Counted from the first letter of the stretch, positions 48,733-59,247 are shown. The stretch: 64,000 bases of DNA from Treponemataceae bacterium (GCA_024680915.1 JAILBN010000015.1:1-64000), one strand, 5' to 3'. The notes: a model not told the origin generated them from the letters alone. A program made the numbers and translations.

Positions 48733-49578
48733 TCAGAATTTACCACTGCTATGGGAATAGCCTCCAGAGTTTACGGAAGTTCCTCCAGATTTCGAAGAAG
48801 ACTCTATAATACGTACTGACTGGGTCGTTTTTATGTAATCATCGATTTTCTCGCTATAGTCAATTCCATTACTTGAAATGAACTTCTCCGCAGAAGCAGC
48901 CGGTCTCACGCTTTTCATCTGAAGCTTGAAATACCAGCAGACAATAAAGGCAAGAACCAAACCTATAAGAAAGGATACAATCAATATTCCAGGAATCCCG
49001 ATCAACTCACGCAAGGACTCAGAGGTAGACCCGACATCCACAGGGTCCCCTTTCTCTGCCCAGATAAGCTCACGCTCAACCTCATCCACATAAAGGGAGA
49101 AGCCTCCGAACCAGTCGTTCTCGCCAAAATCATCCAGGAAGGCCTCTTCAAGTTTGTCTTTACCATAATCAGTGAATGAATAATGGGCCCTCGATCCATA
49201 AGCACAAATATCATACTCCCGCTCATTCATGTCCATCAGGAGCAGGATTCCGTTCTTCTCTTCTCCAAGACCAAGACTCAGGACCTCATAGATATACTCA
49301 GCTATGGTCTGTATATCATAACCTTCTGCTTCTACAAAGCTTTTGTCAGGAATGGTCATTATATAAATGCCCATACCGTACTGATTCACCAGAGAAGAGA
49401 TTTTCATCTCAAGGTTATCAAGTTCGGACACAGAAAGCAAGTTGGCATAATCCATAACCGTGTCAGTACCATCGAAAGCTTCCCTGTCATCTGTATTTTC
49501 AGCAAAGGCCGGAAAAACAAACATGAATAAAAGCAATATAAAAATAAAACGATTCAAATTCCTCATTTGTCCTACCAC
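48733..49578 (-). CDS. TPM domain membrane protein (YdjH-like)
   Basis: TVMDYANLLSVSELDNLEMKISSLVNQYGMGIYIMTI. Confidence 0.8.
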   Translation of the reverse strand: MVGQMRNLNRFIFILLLFMFVFPAFAENTDDREAFDGTDTVMDYANLLSVSELDNLEMKISSLVNQYGMGIYIMTIPDKSFVEAEGYDIQTIAEYIYEVLSLGLGEEKNGILLLMDMNEREYDICAYGSRAHYSFTDYGKDKLEEAFLDDFGENDWFGGFSLYVDEVERELIWAEKGDPVDVGSTSESLRELIGIPGILIVSFLIGLVLAFIVCWYFKLQMKSVRPAASAEKFISSNGIDYSEKIDDYIKTTQSVRIIESSSKSGGTSVNSGGYSHSSGKF

Positions 49579-49581
49579 CTT

Positions 49582-50643
49582 TTAAAGGAAAAACATTACA
49601 GCCGTAGATACAGCCGTCACAGTTATAGTGATGATACTGAAAAGGCGCCAGTATTTACCTTTGTCAATGGGAAGGTCACCTACGAATTTACCAGTCTGAC
49701 CATTCATGGCAAAGAGGAAGTTCTTGTCTTTCCATTTCGTGCTAAGGAGCCATACAGGTATAAAAGCATACTTGCAGCCGGTCTTGGTGAAGTTTATCTG
49801 CTTGGAGGCCACTGTAAGCGTGTCATAAACATTTATATCTTTCTCCATCATATTGATAACAGTCGGCTCAATCCTGTTCTGCACACGATCAAGACAGGCA
49901 TCTTCCTCCACATCAAAGGATTCCGCGAGGAATCCTGGAAGATAGGATGAAGAATACTCTTTAAGCTCATCAAAGTCGAAGGGCTCAATGGAGTCCATCT
50001 GAGCATCATCCATTTTTTCGGATGCGTCCTCTGGAATACGGGTAAAGGAGACCGCTCCTTTTCTCTTCAAACGATAATGCTTTGTCGTAGTTATTTCTTT
50101 CTTCCCTGTGGTTCTTACAGTCGATGACGAAGCATCGAAAGTAACATCAGCATCAACTTTTCCATCGAAAAGCCAGAAAGGAACGTACACACCCTTTATC
50201 TCATCGATGTGGTTCTCATCGGAGAAAGCTGTGGGCAGGAACCTCTTACCCTTGTAATGGTCCTTCAAGGCTTGTTTAGCCGCATTTTTGTCCAGTCTGA
50301 AAGGCAGGACATAATCCGGCATTCTTTTTTCCTTAAACTGACAGGGAATGACAGTGGGATTTCCACAGTAAGGACAGCTGGTCGCAACTGTAGTACTGTC
50401 GCAAAACAGCTGGGCACCACAGGAAGGACAATTAAAGGCCTTCATTCCGGAATCTACGACATCTGCCGGCTGGGGCTCAGGCTCCTGTTTGGCCTGTTCC
50501 TCTACCTTTTTCCCATAAATCTCATCCATCTGTTCCACAGTATAGGAGCTGCCGCAAAAATCACAGACCAACTGACCTGTTTTCTCTGAAAAATGAACAG
50601 GTCCCGTACATGCAGGACATTTATAATTTGTAACTGAAGCCAT
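49582..50643 (-). CDS. Zinc-ribbon membrane protein (YdjG-like)
   Basis: Two Zn ribbons (CPACTGPV...CDFCGSSY; CPSCGAQL...CPYCGNPT), C-terminal TM. Confidence 0.75.
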   Translation of the reverse strand: MASVTNYKCPACTGPVHFSEKTGQLVCDFCGSSYTVEQMDEIYGKKVEEQAKQEPEPQPADVVDSGMKAFNCPSCGAQLFCDSTTVATSCPYCGNPTVIPCQFKEKRMPDYVLPFRLDKNAAKQALKDHYKGKRFLPTAFSDENHIDEIKGVYVPFWLFDGKVDADVTFDASSSTVRTTGKKEITTTKHYRLKRKGAVSFTRIPEDASEKMDDAQMDSIEPFDFDELKEYSSSYLPGFLAESFDVEEDACLDRVQNRIEPTVINMMEKDINVYDTLTVASKQINFTKTGCKYAFIPVWLLSTKWKDKNFLFAMNGQTGKFVGDLPIDKGKYWRLFSIITITVTAVSTAVMFFL

Positions 50644-50659
50644 ATCTCTTTACCTGCAC

Positions 50660-52021
50660 CTAAGAAACTATATCGCCGTCGTCAAAAGGATCGCCACATT
50701 CCGGGCAGAATTTAGGAGCTTTTGTTCCTGCAGGAGGCTCCCAACCACATTTGTCACATCGGTATTGAGGTACACCGGCAGGCTTTTTTTTACCACATTC
50801 AGTACAGAATTTACCTTTATTCTTTGCTCCGCAGCTGCAGGTCCAGAAATTTTCCTCAGGCTTTTTACTTCCGCATTCAGGACAGAATTTACCGCTTACC
50901 ACAGCTCCGCAAGAACATTTCCAACTGCCGTCAGGTGCTTGAGAAGGATTGCTTGCTTGCTGGGAAGCATTTGAATTTTGCTGCATACCCATATGATACA
51001 GATTCTGAGCATTTACGCCACCAGCCTGCCCGGCCATACCCATTCCCATGAAAGCCATAGCAGCCCCATTGGTATTAGAGGCCGCAGCCTGCATTGCAGA
51101 AGCCTGAGCTCCCACAAGGTGAGCCGCAGCGCGGGTAGGATCCATGAAAGCTGTATTCCTCTGAAGCTCCTTGAGCATTTTCTCGTCCTCTTCTGTCGCA
51201 GAAACGGATGAGACACCGATGTTCTGGATCTCTATACCACGATAATCACGCCATTTAGCGGAAAGCTCCTTTTTAAGTACATCTGCCAGTTCCGTTGTAT
51301 GTCCGGGCAGGGCTGAATACCTGATTCCCAATTCGGAAATACGGGCAAAGGCTGGCTGCAGGGCTGTAAGGAGCTCTGTCTTCAGCTGACCATCGAAGAT
51401 ATCCCGGGTGTAGTCCTCCGAAACATTTCCGCATACATTGGTATAGAAAAGAATAGGATTCGTCACCTTATAGCTGTACTCGCCGAAACATCGCAAGGAA
51501 ACATCTATATCTATACCGGCTCTTTGATCGACCACACGGAAGGGCACTGGAGTAGGCGTACCATATTTGTTACCGACAAGCTCCTTTGTGTTGAAATAAT
51601 ATACCCGCTGGTCCTTGGGGGCTTCACCACCAAAGGTAAAACGCTTTCCTATGGTTTTGAAAATATCGACTATGCCTCCGCCCAGAGTGCCAGAAAAAAT
51701 CGAGGGTTCCGTAGAAGCATCATAGGTATACTCACCTGGCTCGGCACAAATATCCACCACCTTTCCCTGCTCGACGATGATCATACATTGTCCATCTGCC
51801 ACCGCAATGACAGACCCCTGAGATATGATATTGTCATCACCTTTCTTATTACTAGAACGGCCCGAAACCTTTTTTTGACCTTTCGTGACTATTACATCAG
51901 TGGGGATAGCCTCACAATAGAAAAATTCTTTCCACTGATCGGCAAGAACGCCTCCAGCAGCTCCGAAAGCAGCTTTTATAAGACCCATGTATATTCCTCC
52001 GTATTTATAATGAGTAAACAA
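50660..52021 (-). CDS. SPFH-domain protein with C-terminal zinc ribbons (YdjI-like)
   Basis: YGTPTPVPFRVVDQRAGIDIDVSLRCFGEYS; repeated CxCG...CPECG. Confidence 0.85.
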   Translation of the reverse strand: MFTHYKYGGIYMGLIKAAFGAAGGVLADQWKEFFYCEAIPTDVIVTKGQKKVSGRSSNKKGDDNIISQGSVIAVADGQCMIIVEQGKVVDICAEPGEYTYDASTEPSIFSGTLGGGIVDIFKTIGKRFTFGGEAPKDQRVYYFNTKELVGNKYGTPTPVPFRVVDQRAGIDIDVSLRCFGEYSYKVTNPILFYTNVCGNVSEDYTRDIFDGQLKTELLTALQPAFARISELGIRYSALPGHTTELADVLKKELSAKWRDYRGIEIQNIGVSSVSATEEDEKMLKELQRNTAFMDPTRAAAHLVGAQASAMQAAASNTNGAAMAFMGMGMAGQAGGVNAQNLYHMGMQQNSNASQQASNPSQAPDGSWKCSCGAVVSGKFCPECGSKKPEENFWTCSCGAKNKGKFCTECGKKKPAGVPQYRCDKCGWEPPAGTKAPKFCPECGDPFDDGDIVS

Positions 52022-52142
52022 TTATTTTCAGTATCAATGAATAATCCTTAACTGAACTATACTATTCTAGCACAGAAATGACGATTTTAACGAAAAATAT
52101 AAGTAAAAACACAAGAATAAGGAAAAACTTTAATTCTCTTTA

Positions 52143-54110
52143 TTAAAGGAAGAACTCATCCGCGCTCAAGCTGCGGAATTTCTCCATGAAATCTTCCTTA
52201 GACAGCGGCTTAGAATAATAATAGCCCTGAAGATAATCACAACCAAGCTTTATAAGAAGATCTGCAGTCTCCTTTGTCTCCACTCCTTCCGCAAGGGTTT
52301 TCATACCAGCACCCTTTAAGAGAGCGATAGTATTCTTCAGTATACCCTTATCAATATCCGTTGAAGTTTCAGCTATAAACTCCCTGTCAATTTTAACCAG
52401 GGATACAGGTAAGCTGGCTATCCTGCTGATATTGGAGGTACCTGTTCCATAATCATCAAGAGCAAACTGAATTCCCAGATTGGAGAGTCTTTTCATATTC
52501 CTAAGAAAGGCAGATTGATTATTCATCATAGAAGTCTCTTTCAGTTCAAAGGCAAGCATAGAAGGAGACACTTTATATTTCCGCAGGCACTTCTCTATTT
52601 TTTCCGCAAAATCACCTTCCATAAACTGGACTTCAGAGATATTTATATCTATATGATCAAAACCTATAACTTTAAGCTCATTCTTTGAGACGAAATGGCA
52701 AACATCCTCTATCAACAGATCCCAGATCTGATGGATTGCTCCGGAACGCTCCGCTTCCTGGATAAACTGGGCCGTAGGAATCAAACCGTATTTTTCATTC
52801 TCAAGCCTGATGAATGCCTCGGCAGAAACAAAAGCATTCTTCTCAGATGAATAGATGGGCTGATATGTCATTCTGAAGGTCTTGTTGATTATCGCATCCG
52901 CAATTATTTCGGAAAGCTCGTTTTTCAGAATAAAATTCTTGTCGGACAAGATATCTTTGACCTCCGCCACTCCTTTCGTATCTGTCACATACTTTCTGAA
53001 ATTCTCGATAAATTTCAGCAAATCAGGATACCTGTCCATATCAGAGGGACAAGAGATACAGCAAATGGAAGAATTCAACTCCACCATAATCTGATTTATG
53101 ACAGTATCCTCAAGAATCATTTCGTCGATATCCTCAGCCGCCGCATGAATATTCTCAAAAGGGGCGTGGTCATCAACTAAAGCGAAGAAGCCTTGCTCAA
53201 GATAAAAAATATTCTTTTGGACCTTATTTTTCTCCAATATCTCAATAAATCTGCTTTTTATCCTGCGCAGAAGAATTATGGCATTTTCATTTCCCAAAAC
53301 AGAATATATGGATTTCCAGTTGAAAATATTAATAATAAGCAGACTAATAGGTTTCTTAATATAGAGATTCTTCTTCATCTCCAGATTGAAGCTTCTGTAA
53401 TTAAATACACCCAAAATAGGATCCTGCATCTCCTCATTACTACGGGCAGTAACCATAAGGAAGAGAACAGCGACAGCCGCAGCCAGCATCTCCACAAGCA
53501 GCCTGGGATAGAGCAGCTGTATGATGACTGCCATAAGGTTCAGGGGATACATAGCCACAAGGGCAATAAATTTCTCCCAGGGAAAAAGCTTTTTACAGGA
53601 GATGAGCAGCGAAATACCCATCGCCATATACAAGCCGTTGCAGAAATAAAGTATGGATATGCTGTCTCCCCTTTGGTATTTCAATTGATCATCAATAACA
53701 AAAACTTGATTGGTGAAAAGATTGGAGAACAAGGTAATCGTCGCGATCAAAAGAGGAAGAATCGCTATGAACACAAGTATTTTCCTTGAGTAAACCATAT
53801 GACCTATATCAGAAGTCTTTATTATGTACAGAAGATAAATAGGAGCATGGACATTCCTAAGGAAGAAATAAGCATAGCACACAAAGGATCGGAACCAATA
53901 CAATTCCGGCTTGGCTGGTATAAGGACTCCGAACATCTCTGCCAAAAAGTCAAAAACAGTAGTAAGGAAAAGCCCCAGGACTATGAGGAAAAGATATTTG
54001 TCAGCACCGACCCTTGAGACCCTCCGGAAGAGCATCGTAACAAGAACGACAATGTATATAACAATAGCACAAAGATCGAAATCAACTATTCTTGGTAAAG
54101 TCAAATTCAT
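52143..54110 (-). CDS. Membrane GGDEF-EAL protein, both domains degenerate at signature motifs
   Basis: EAF instead of EAL; GGDEF position reads EQGFFALVDD; LDDYGTGTSNISR. Confidence 0.88.
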   Translation of the reverse strand: MNLTLPRIVDFDLCAIVIYIVVLVTMLFRRVSRVGADKYLFLIVLGLFLTTVFDFLAEMFGVLIPAKPELYWFRSFVCYAYFFLRNVHAPIYLLYIIKTSDIGHMVYSRKILVFIAILPLLIATITLFSNLFTNQVFVIDDQLKYQRGDSISILYFCNGLYMAMGISLLISCKKLFPWEKFIALVAMYPLNLMAVIIQLLYPRLLVEMLAAAVAVLFLMVTARSNEEMQDPILGVFNYRSFNLEMKKNLYIKKPISLLIINIFNWKSIYSVLGNENAIILLRRIKSRFIEILEKNKVQKNIFYLEQGFFALVDDHAPFENIHAAAEDIDEMILEDTVINQIMVELNSSICCISCPSDMDRYPDLLKFIENFRKYVTDTKGVAEVKDILSDKNFILKNELSEIIADAIINKTFRMTYQPIYSSEKNAFVSAEAFIRLENEKYGLIPTAQFIQEAERSGAIHQIWDLLIEDVCHFVSKNELKVIGFDHIDINISEVQFMEGDFAEKIEKCLRKYKVSPSMLAFELKETSMMNNQSAFLRNMKRLSNLGIQFALDDYGTGTSNISRIASLPVSLVKIDREFIAETSTDIDKGILKNTIALLKGAGMKTLAEGVETKETADLLIKLGCDYLQGYYYSKPLSKEDFMEKFRSLSADEFFL

Positions 54111-54203
54111 AATACTGTATGATACACCATATTTATTTTTTTTTGAAGAGATTTGACATTTTATAATTTATTATATTTTTTTATAAATTTTTCTTCTTTT
54201 TTA

Positions 54204-55313
54204 TCAATCCTCTTGAAAATCCAGCATAGTTTTTATTTTTTTCAGCAGATCTTTTTTGTTATCATCAGACAGCCCTTCTCCCCATTCATCCACATCAAGC
54301 TGAGTCCCGTTTTTATCTTTCATAGCAGATGAATAAAAGCCCGCTGTCTTCATATCCGACGGGGAATTCCAAATATGCCACAAACTGCTGGAAAAACCAT
54401 CATATATGCTGCAATCGTAAAAGAAGCATCTACCATAAGGTCTCCAAGGACGGGCAAGATAAACAGACTCCCTTCCCTTGTCTTTAGGATCAGAAGCAGG
54501 AGAATCTGTCATAAAAGCACATTTCTCGAAGAAAAAACCAGAGGAGCAGTCCCTTTTCGTAAGGGGAAAATCACAGCAAGGAGCAGCGACATAGAAGGTC
54601 CTTTCGGGGGCATCCCCTCCGATTCCCTGAGAATCAGAGGATGTCTTACATTCTCCTCCTTTCCTTACAATAAACTTACAATTACGGAACAAGGCCGCGG
54701 CACCACCGAAAACGAAGTCTACAGTACCAGAAATAGTACAATCCTCATAAAGCTGCAAGGTGGGTTTACGGGGAGAAAACTCTCCTGGCCCACGGAAACC
54801 GCCCTTCTCCCTCTCTTCCCCAGGAAGAGGAGCAAGAAAAAGAGTGTCCTGATGACCGGACAGCTGGATTCCCCTGCAGATCATACGCTCCGCACATGAG
54901 GACAGGGCAATATCCTGCATAGCTTTCCTTCCTATACCCTCCGGAGGTGGAAAAGCCGCCCTGTTCTCTATAGTAAGATCGCGAAGCTCGACTCTCGGCC
55001 CCGCAAAATAAGCAGTATAGGTCCGGAAAGTTCCTCTTTTAAGACCATCCTCAAGGATTTCGGAGGCAGCAAGAGAACCGGATATTACCGTTTTTCCCAT
55101 ACCACAGCCTTCCACAAAAAGAGAGATTCCTGACGATCCTGGCTGAAGCTCGTTCCCATCAAAATAGAACTGTCCCTTATACAGGCCTTCCTCCAGCTTT
55201 AGATAAGCGCAAGAACCTTCCGGCAGGCGGCATATCTCATCAAGAATAAACTGCAGGTTATTTTTTTTCTCCTCCCTATCGGGAAAAGCTGAAAAGTGAT
55301 ATATATTTTTCAA
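54204..55313 (-). CDS. Pectinesterase-family beta-helix protein
   Basis: YEDCTISGTVDFVFGGAAALFRNC and VYLARPWRPYGRCFFYDC; TTG start at 55313 with AGGAG. Confidence 0.85.
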   Translation of the reverse strand: MKNIYHFSAFPDREEKKNNLQFILDEICRLPEGSCAYLKLEEGLYKGQFYFDGNELQPGSSGISLFVEGCGMGKTVISGSLAASEILEDGLKRGTFRTYTAYFAGPRVELRDLTIENRAAFPPPEGIGRKAMQDIALSSCAERMICRGIQLSGHQDTLFLAPLPGEEREKGGFRGPGEFSPRKPTLQLYEDCTISGTVDFVFGGAAALFRNCKFIVRKGGECKTSSDSQGIGGDAPERTFYVAAPCCDFPLTKRDCSSGFFFEKCAFMTDSPASDPKDKGRESVYLARPWRPYGRCFFYDCSIYDGFSSSLWHIWNSPSDMKTAGFYSSAMKDKNGTQLDVDEWGEGLSDDNKKDLLKKIKTMLDFQED

Positions 55314-55427
55314 ATCATAACTCCTACAAGGATAAACAATGCATCTGATTGACTTCCGATGCAAAGCAAAGACAAAAAAAAACTGTCCAAGAAGAGTTCT
55401 CCGTGGACAGTTCTCAAAATTCTATAA

Positions 55428-55871
55428 TTATTTCACCTGGCTGTAAAGACCGGCAATCTCAGTGCGCCATTCAATTTTTTTATCGTGCGGCTCCCATTCA
55501 ATTATCTTCTGTATGGAGAAATTTTTCGTATCATGGGCTTGCGGAAAAACAAGAACCCCAAACCTTCCCTGCCCTATATAAACGATTTTCTGGTCAGAAG
55601 AAAGCTTCTCGTTTTTCTGAAGATGCTCCAGAACACAGTCAAAATGAACAGGAAGTCCGCTGTCTTTATCGGCGAGAGCTGTGCTAAGTTCCGTAATCGG
55701 CTTCCCACACATGGGACATTCCGGTGTGTTCAGTTTAAATGTACGGATAGCCTCCTGATTCTCTATTTCGTCTTTTGTCAGTACTTCTTTTTTTCCGCGT
55801 CTATCTTGATTGCGTCTTGAATTATTCCATTGACGCCGCCCATTACGATTTCTTCCATTAGTATGATCCAT
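55428..55871 (-). CDS. Hypothetical protein with CPMCGK motif
   Basis: In operon with yraN; overlaps the next gene. Confidence 0.65.
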   Translation of the reverse strand: MDHTNGRNRNGRRQWNNSRRNQDRRGKKEVLTKDEIENQEAIRTFKLNTPECPMCGKPITELSTALADKDSGLPVHFDCVLEHLQKNEKLSSDQKIVYIGQGRFGVLVFPQAHDTKNFSIQKIIEWEPHDKKIEWRTEIAGLYSQVK

Positions 55872-56043
55872 TAACAGCTTCCTTAAAACCTCTTGGTTTT
55901 TCTACCAGTTTACGGCTGAGCACGAGCGCAATACGTTGCACAGCATTATCGACATAAGACTCGTCCTGAATTTTCTGTCGTAACTCTAGGATTTTTTCAG
56001 AAACTATCTGATCAGAAGATGTTTCATTACTGATCGTACTCAT
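55858..56043 (-). CDS. Hypothetical 61-aa protein
   Basis: Overlaps genes on both sides. Confidence 0.5.
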   Translation of the reverse strand: MSTISNETSSDQIVSEKILELRQKIQDESYVDNAVQRIALVLSRKLVEKPRGFKEAVNGSY

Positions 56044-56402
56044 ACATACTCCGAAAACGCATTTTCTATGTGATACACAGGATCAAATCCCGGCATATCA
56101 ACAACAAGCACGTCGAATCTGACATACTTACAGTTATATTGTCGATATTTTACAAGAAAACATTTAGCCGTTTCCACAATTCTTTTCTGCTTGTGTAATC
56201 CGAGTTCCTTCTCAAGAGTTTGGACATTTCCACTTGGAAGAGTCTTTACTTCAGCAAAGACGACTGTCTCAGCCATCTCCGCTATTATATCAATTTCGCC
56301 CCGTCTTGTCCGCCAGTTCCTGGCAATAATACGGTAACCTTTTTTCTCCAGATATTCGGCAGCTTTCTGCTCACCCTCCGAACCACATTCCTTTTTATGC
56401 AA
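56040..56402 (-). CDS. yraN: YraN/UPF0102 endonuclease-like protein
   Basis: GEQKAAEYLEKKGYRIIARNWRTRRGEIDIIAEMAETVVFAEVKT. Confidence 0.93.
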   Translation of the reverse strand: MHKKECGSEGEQKAAEYLEKKGYRIIARNWRTRRGEIDIIAEMAETVVFAEVKTLPSGNVQTLEKELGLHKQKRIVETAKCFLVKYRQYNCKYVRFDVLVVDMPGFDPVYHIENAFSEYV

Positions 56403-57630
56403 ACTTCATTGCCTCATCCCTGTTAAGAGGTCTTACAATAAAAACAGCCCGCTGCTCTTTCAGTTTGATCACTGTACCGGTATCTATATCTCCACGACCT
56501 TTCGCCACGATCTTCACCACAGGAAGGAAAAGAGCATCCTCACCACTTTCTATGACTTTGGCAACAGAAATATTACTCATAAGGACAAAAGTACCTGCAG
56601 GGTAAACACCTGTACTTTTCACCACACTTTTTACGACATCGGGATCAAACTGCTTACCAGACATTTTCAGAATGTTTTTTACTGCTTCATAGCCAATGAC
56701 AGCGTTTCTGTAGGGCTTTTCGGAAACCATAGCCTCAAAGGCATCGCATACAGAAATTATCCTGGCCGCTATATCGATATCCTTACCCTTGCGCCCCTCA
56801 GGATAGCCAAAGCCATTATAATATTCATGATGCTGCAGAACTGCGTTCACTATATTTTTAGGCAAAAGAAGAGTATCTGTCAGATAGGAAGCCCCTCTCA
56901 CAGTATGCATTTTGAGAAGCTCGAATTCCGAAGAGGTGAGTCTTCCTTTTTTGTTTATTATCTCCGCGGGAACATAAGGCATATAAATATCATGCAGAAG
57001 AGCCGCCGTCATGACCTGCAATATCTGCCTGTCTGACATATCCATAGAAAAAGCTGCGGCACCTGCCATGACAGCCACATTCACAGAGGCAGCCGGATAA
57101 TCCCCGTTACTGCCTTTGTTCAGGACATAGCTTACAAAACCAGAGAAGTCCTGCTTTACGGCACGAAAAAGCATCTCGGCAGTCTTATCCACCAAAACCC
57201 GTAAAGAGGAATCAGACTCTTTCTGAGAAGTAAAAAGCACCTTCATGTTTTTTACAGCTTCAGCATATTCAGACGCGAGAATAGGAATGCTATCAGTCAG
57301 GATGGGCTGGGATTTATCCTCATCAAGAGACTCGGGACTTTCCAACTCCTCCAGTTCTTCCGGTTTGTCCAATTCCTCCAGCTCTTCCAATTCCTCTAAA
57401 CCATGAAGCTCCGAAGTCTCTTCCAGAGTATCTTTATCGCTATCATCGATAACACGCCCATAAGTCAGGACTTTCTGAATCTTCCACCGTTTCACGACAT
57501 CAAGATGAAACTGTCTCACAGGCTTTTTTTCGGCAAGAAACATATTGACACCATCGTCAAAAAAAACCGGGGCAGAGAAACACATCCCTATTTTCAGCTT
57601 GGAAACTTTTATTTCTGTAAAATCTTTCAC
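56395..57630 (-). CDS. HD-GYP domain protein
   Basis: LLHDIYMPYVP...MHTVRGASYL...HHEYYNGFGYPEG. Confidence 0.88.
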   Translation of the reverse strand: MKDFTEIKVSKLKIGMCFSAPVFFDDGVNMFLAEKKPVRQFHLDVVKRWKIQKVLTYGRVIDDSDKDTLEETSELHGLEELEELEELDKPEELEELESPESLDEDKSQPILTDSIPILASEYAEAVKNMKVLFTSQKESDSSLRVLVDKTAEMLFRAVKQDFSGFVSYVLNKGSNGDYPAASVNVAVMAGAAAFSMDMSDRQILQVMTAALLHDIYMPYVPAEIINKKGRLTSSEFELLKMHTVRGASYLTDTLLLPKNIVNAVLQHHEYYNGFGYPEGRKGKDIDIAARIISVCDAFEAMVSEKPYRNAVIGYEAVKNILKMSGKQFDPDVVKSVVKSTGVYPAGTFVLMSNISVAKVIESGEDALFLPVVKIVAKGRGDIDTGTVIKLKEQRAVFIVRPLNRDEAMKFA

Positions 57631-57639
57631 TTTTTCCCC

Positions 57640-57885
57640 TCATTCTGAAGAACGGATGGCAGAGAACACGGCAGCAATGACCTTCCAAGTCTCAACAGGG
57701 ATACAATCACCAGCTTTGCACAAGGCAAGGATTTCCGCTGTCTCAGGCTCATAGACTACAGGAACATCATATTCACGCGCCATATCGATCATTTTGTCCG
57801 CAATATCCGCCACTCCATTATACACTATTACAGGAGCCTCGGTATTCTCATTGTAGATAAGAGCGGATGCTTTACCAGATGACAC
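57640..57885 (-). CDS. Standalone FlhB C-terminal-like protein (YlqH-like)
   Basis: ALIYNENTEAPVIVYNGVADIADKMIDMAREYDVPVVYEP. Confidence 0.8.
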   Translation of the reverse strand: MSSGKASALIYNENTEAPVIVYNGVADIADKMIDMAREYDVPVVYEPETAEILALCKAGDCIPVETWKVIAAVFSAIRSSE

Positions 57886-58847
57886 TATGCTTTTGCCCTC
57901 ACCAGTGCAATATCATCATCAGAAAGAAAGTCAAATTCCATATCAGGCTCATACTGCACATGAACTATCTCTGCAAGACCGGCAAGACAGCTTCTCAATT
58001 TCTCCGCCATACTGCCGATTTTTCCATTCTCATCCTGCGCCGTAAATTTTACGGTACATTCTCTTATTTTAGTCTTGTTTACACCGTAATTCAAGTAAAT
58101 TCTGAACAAAAATACGCTATTACCTTTCCTTGAAGAAATCTTAAGCCTGGAGACACTTCCGTCAGAATCCTTCAAAAGGCAGACAGAACCATAAAAAGGC
58201 TTGTCGCCTATATATTCATAAGGGATGATAACCCAATTCCCCTCCTCGGATCCAGAATTAACACCTGCAGTAAATTCGTTGTCAGAAGAACCACAACCAG
58301 AGATCATAAGCATGAGCTTCTCCACATTCTCCTCTGTGACAGGGATTCCTTTTTCCTCCAATATGGAAGCTGCCTCCGCAGCCTCCTGCTCATGACCAGG
58401 AAATTTCAAGGCAAGCTCCCGGATAAAAGCAGCTTTATCAGGGTCAATACGTACTCCCATCAGCTGCATAAAACTTATGATTCTCTTTGACAGCGCATCA
58501 GGGACAAGACCTAAAGTCGTGAAATACTGTATCATATCCCCTTCCGGAAGATCAGACATCTTAACAGTATTAGATATTTCAGCATTTTGAGATTTATTTG
58601 ATATTCTTGAAAAATCTGGGAGAAGAATAAGCTTTTTACCGTCCGTAGAAAGCTTTGCAGGAAAAGACTCCCCGGGGGAAAGAGGATTATCGGCCTTCAC
58701 GGAGAAACGTCTTCCTGCAAAAGTCACCGTATACATACCGTCAGCTTTTTTGTCCAGAACCCGGACAAAGACAAAAGACCCCTCTCTAAGGCTTTCTGCA
58801 GAAGAGAGGGGTTTATCTGTAATATGTACAGTTGATTCAGGTATCAA
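57885..58847 (-). CDS. FliK/YlqG-like hypothetical protein
   Basis: Position before the FlhB-like gene and C-terminal layout; weak sequence recognition. Confidence 0.45.
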   Translation of the reverse strand: MIPESTVHITDKPLSSAESLREGSFVFVRVLDKKADGMYTVTFAGRRFSVKADNPLSPGESFPAKLSTDGKKLILLPDFSRISNKSQNAEISNTVKMSDLPEGDMIQYFTTLGLVPDALSKRIISFMQLMGVRIDPDKAAFIRELALKFPGHEQEAAEAASILEEKGIPVTEENVEKLMLMISGCGSSDNEFTAGVNSGSEEGNWVIIPYEYIGDKPFYGSVCLLKDSDGSVSRLKISSRKGNSVFLFRIYLNYGVNKTKIRECTVKFTAQDENGKIGSMAEKLRSCLAGLAEIVHVQYEPDMEFDFLSDDDIALVRAKA

Positions 58848-58880
58848 AGAAGGTCAACCTGTTTAGATAATAACTAATGT

Positions 58881-59246
58881 TTAGTTATTCTTGTCTGACT
58901 TCTTTACGATGCGCTCTTTAATCTTTGCACCCTTACCAATCTTATCGCGGATGTAATAGAGCTTCGCACGGCGAACCTTACCTTCGCGGGCAACCTCGAT
59001 TTTCGCGATACGAGGTGAGTTGAGCGGGAAAATTCTTTCAACACCAACTCCGTAAGAGTTTTTGCGCACTGTAACTGTGCGGCGTACACCTGCACCTTTG
59101 AAGCAGATAACCAGGCCTTCATAAACCTGAATACGCTCTGTTTTACCTTCAATGATCTTGAAGAAAACCTTTACCGTATCACCAACTCTGAAATTCGGTA
59201 TATCAGATTTTCTCTGAGCTTCTTCAATTGTTTTAATCAAATCCAT
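58881..59246 (-). CDS. rplS: 50S ribosomal protein L19
   Basis: [26 protein letters not shown]...[18 protein letters not shown]. Confidence 0.97.
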   Translation of the reverse strand: MDLIKTIEEAQRKSDIPNFRVGDTVKVFFKIIEGKTERIQVYEGLVICFKGAGVRRTVTVRKNSYGVGVERIFPLNSPRIAKIEVAREGKVRRAKLYYIRDKIGKGAKIKERIVKKSDKNN

Positions 59247-59247
59247 A

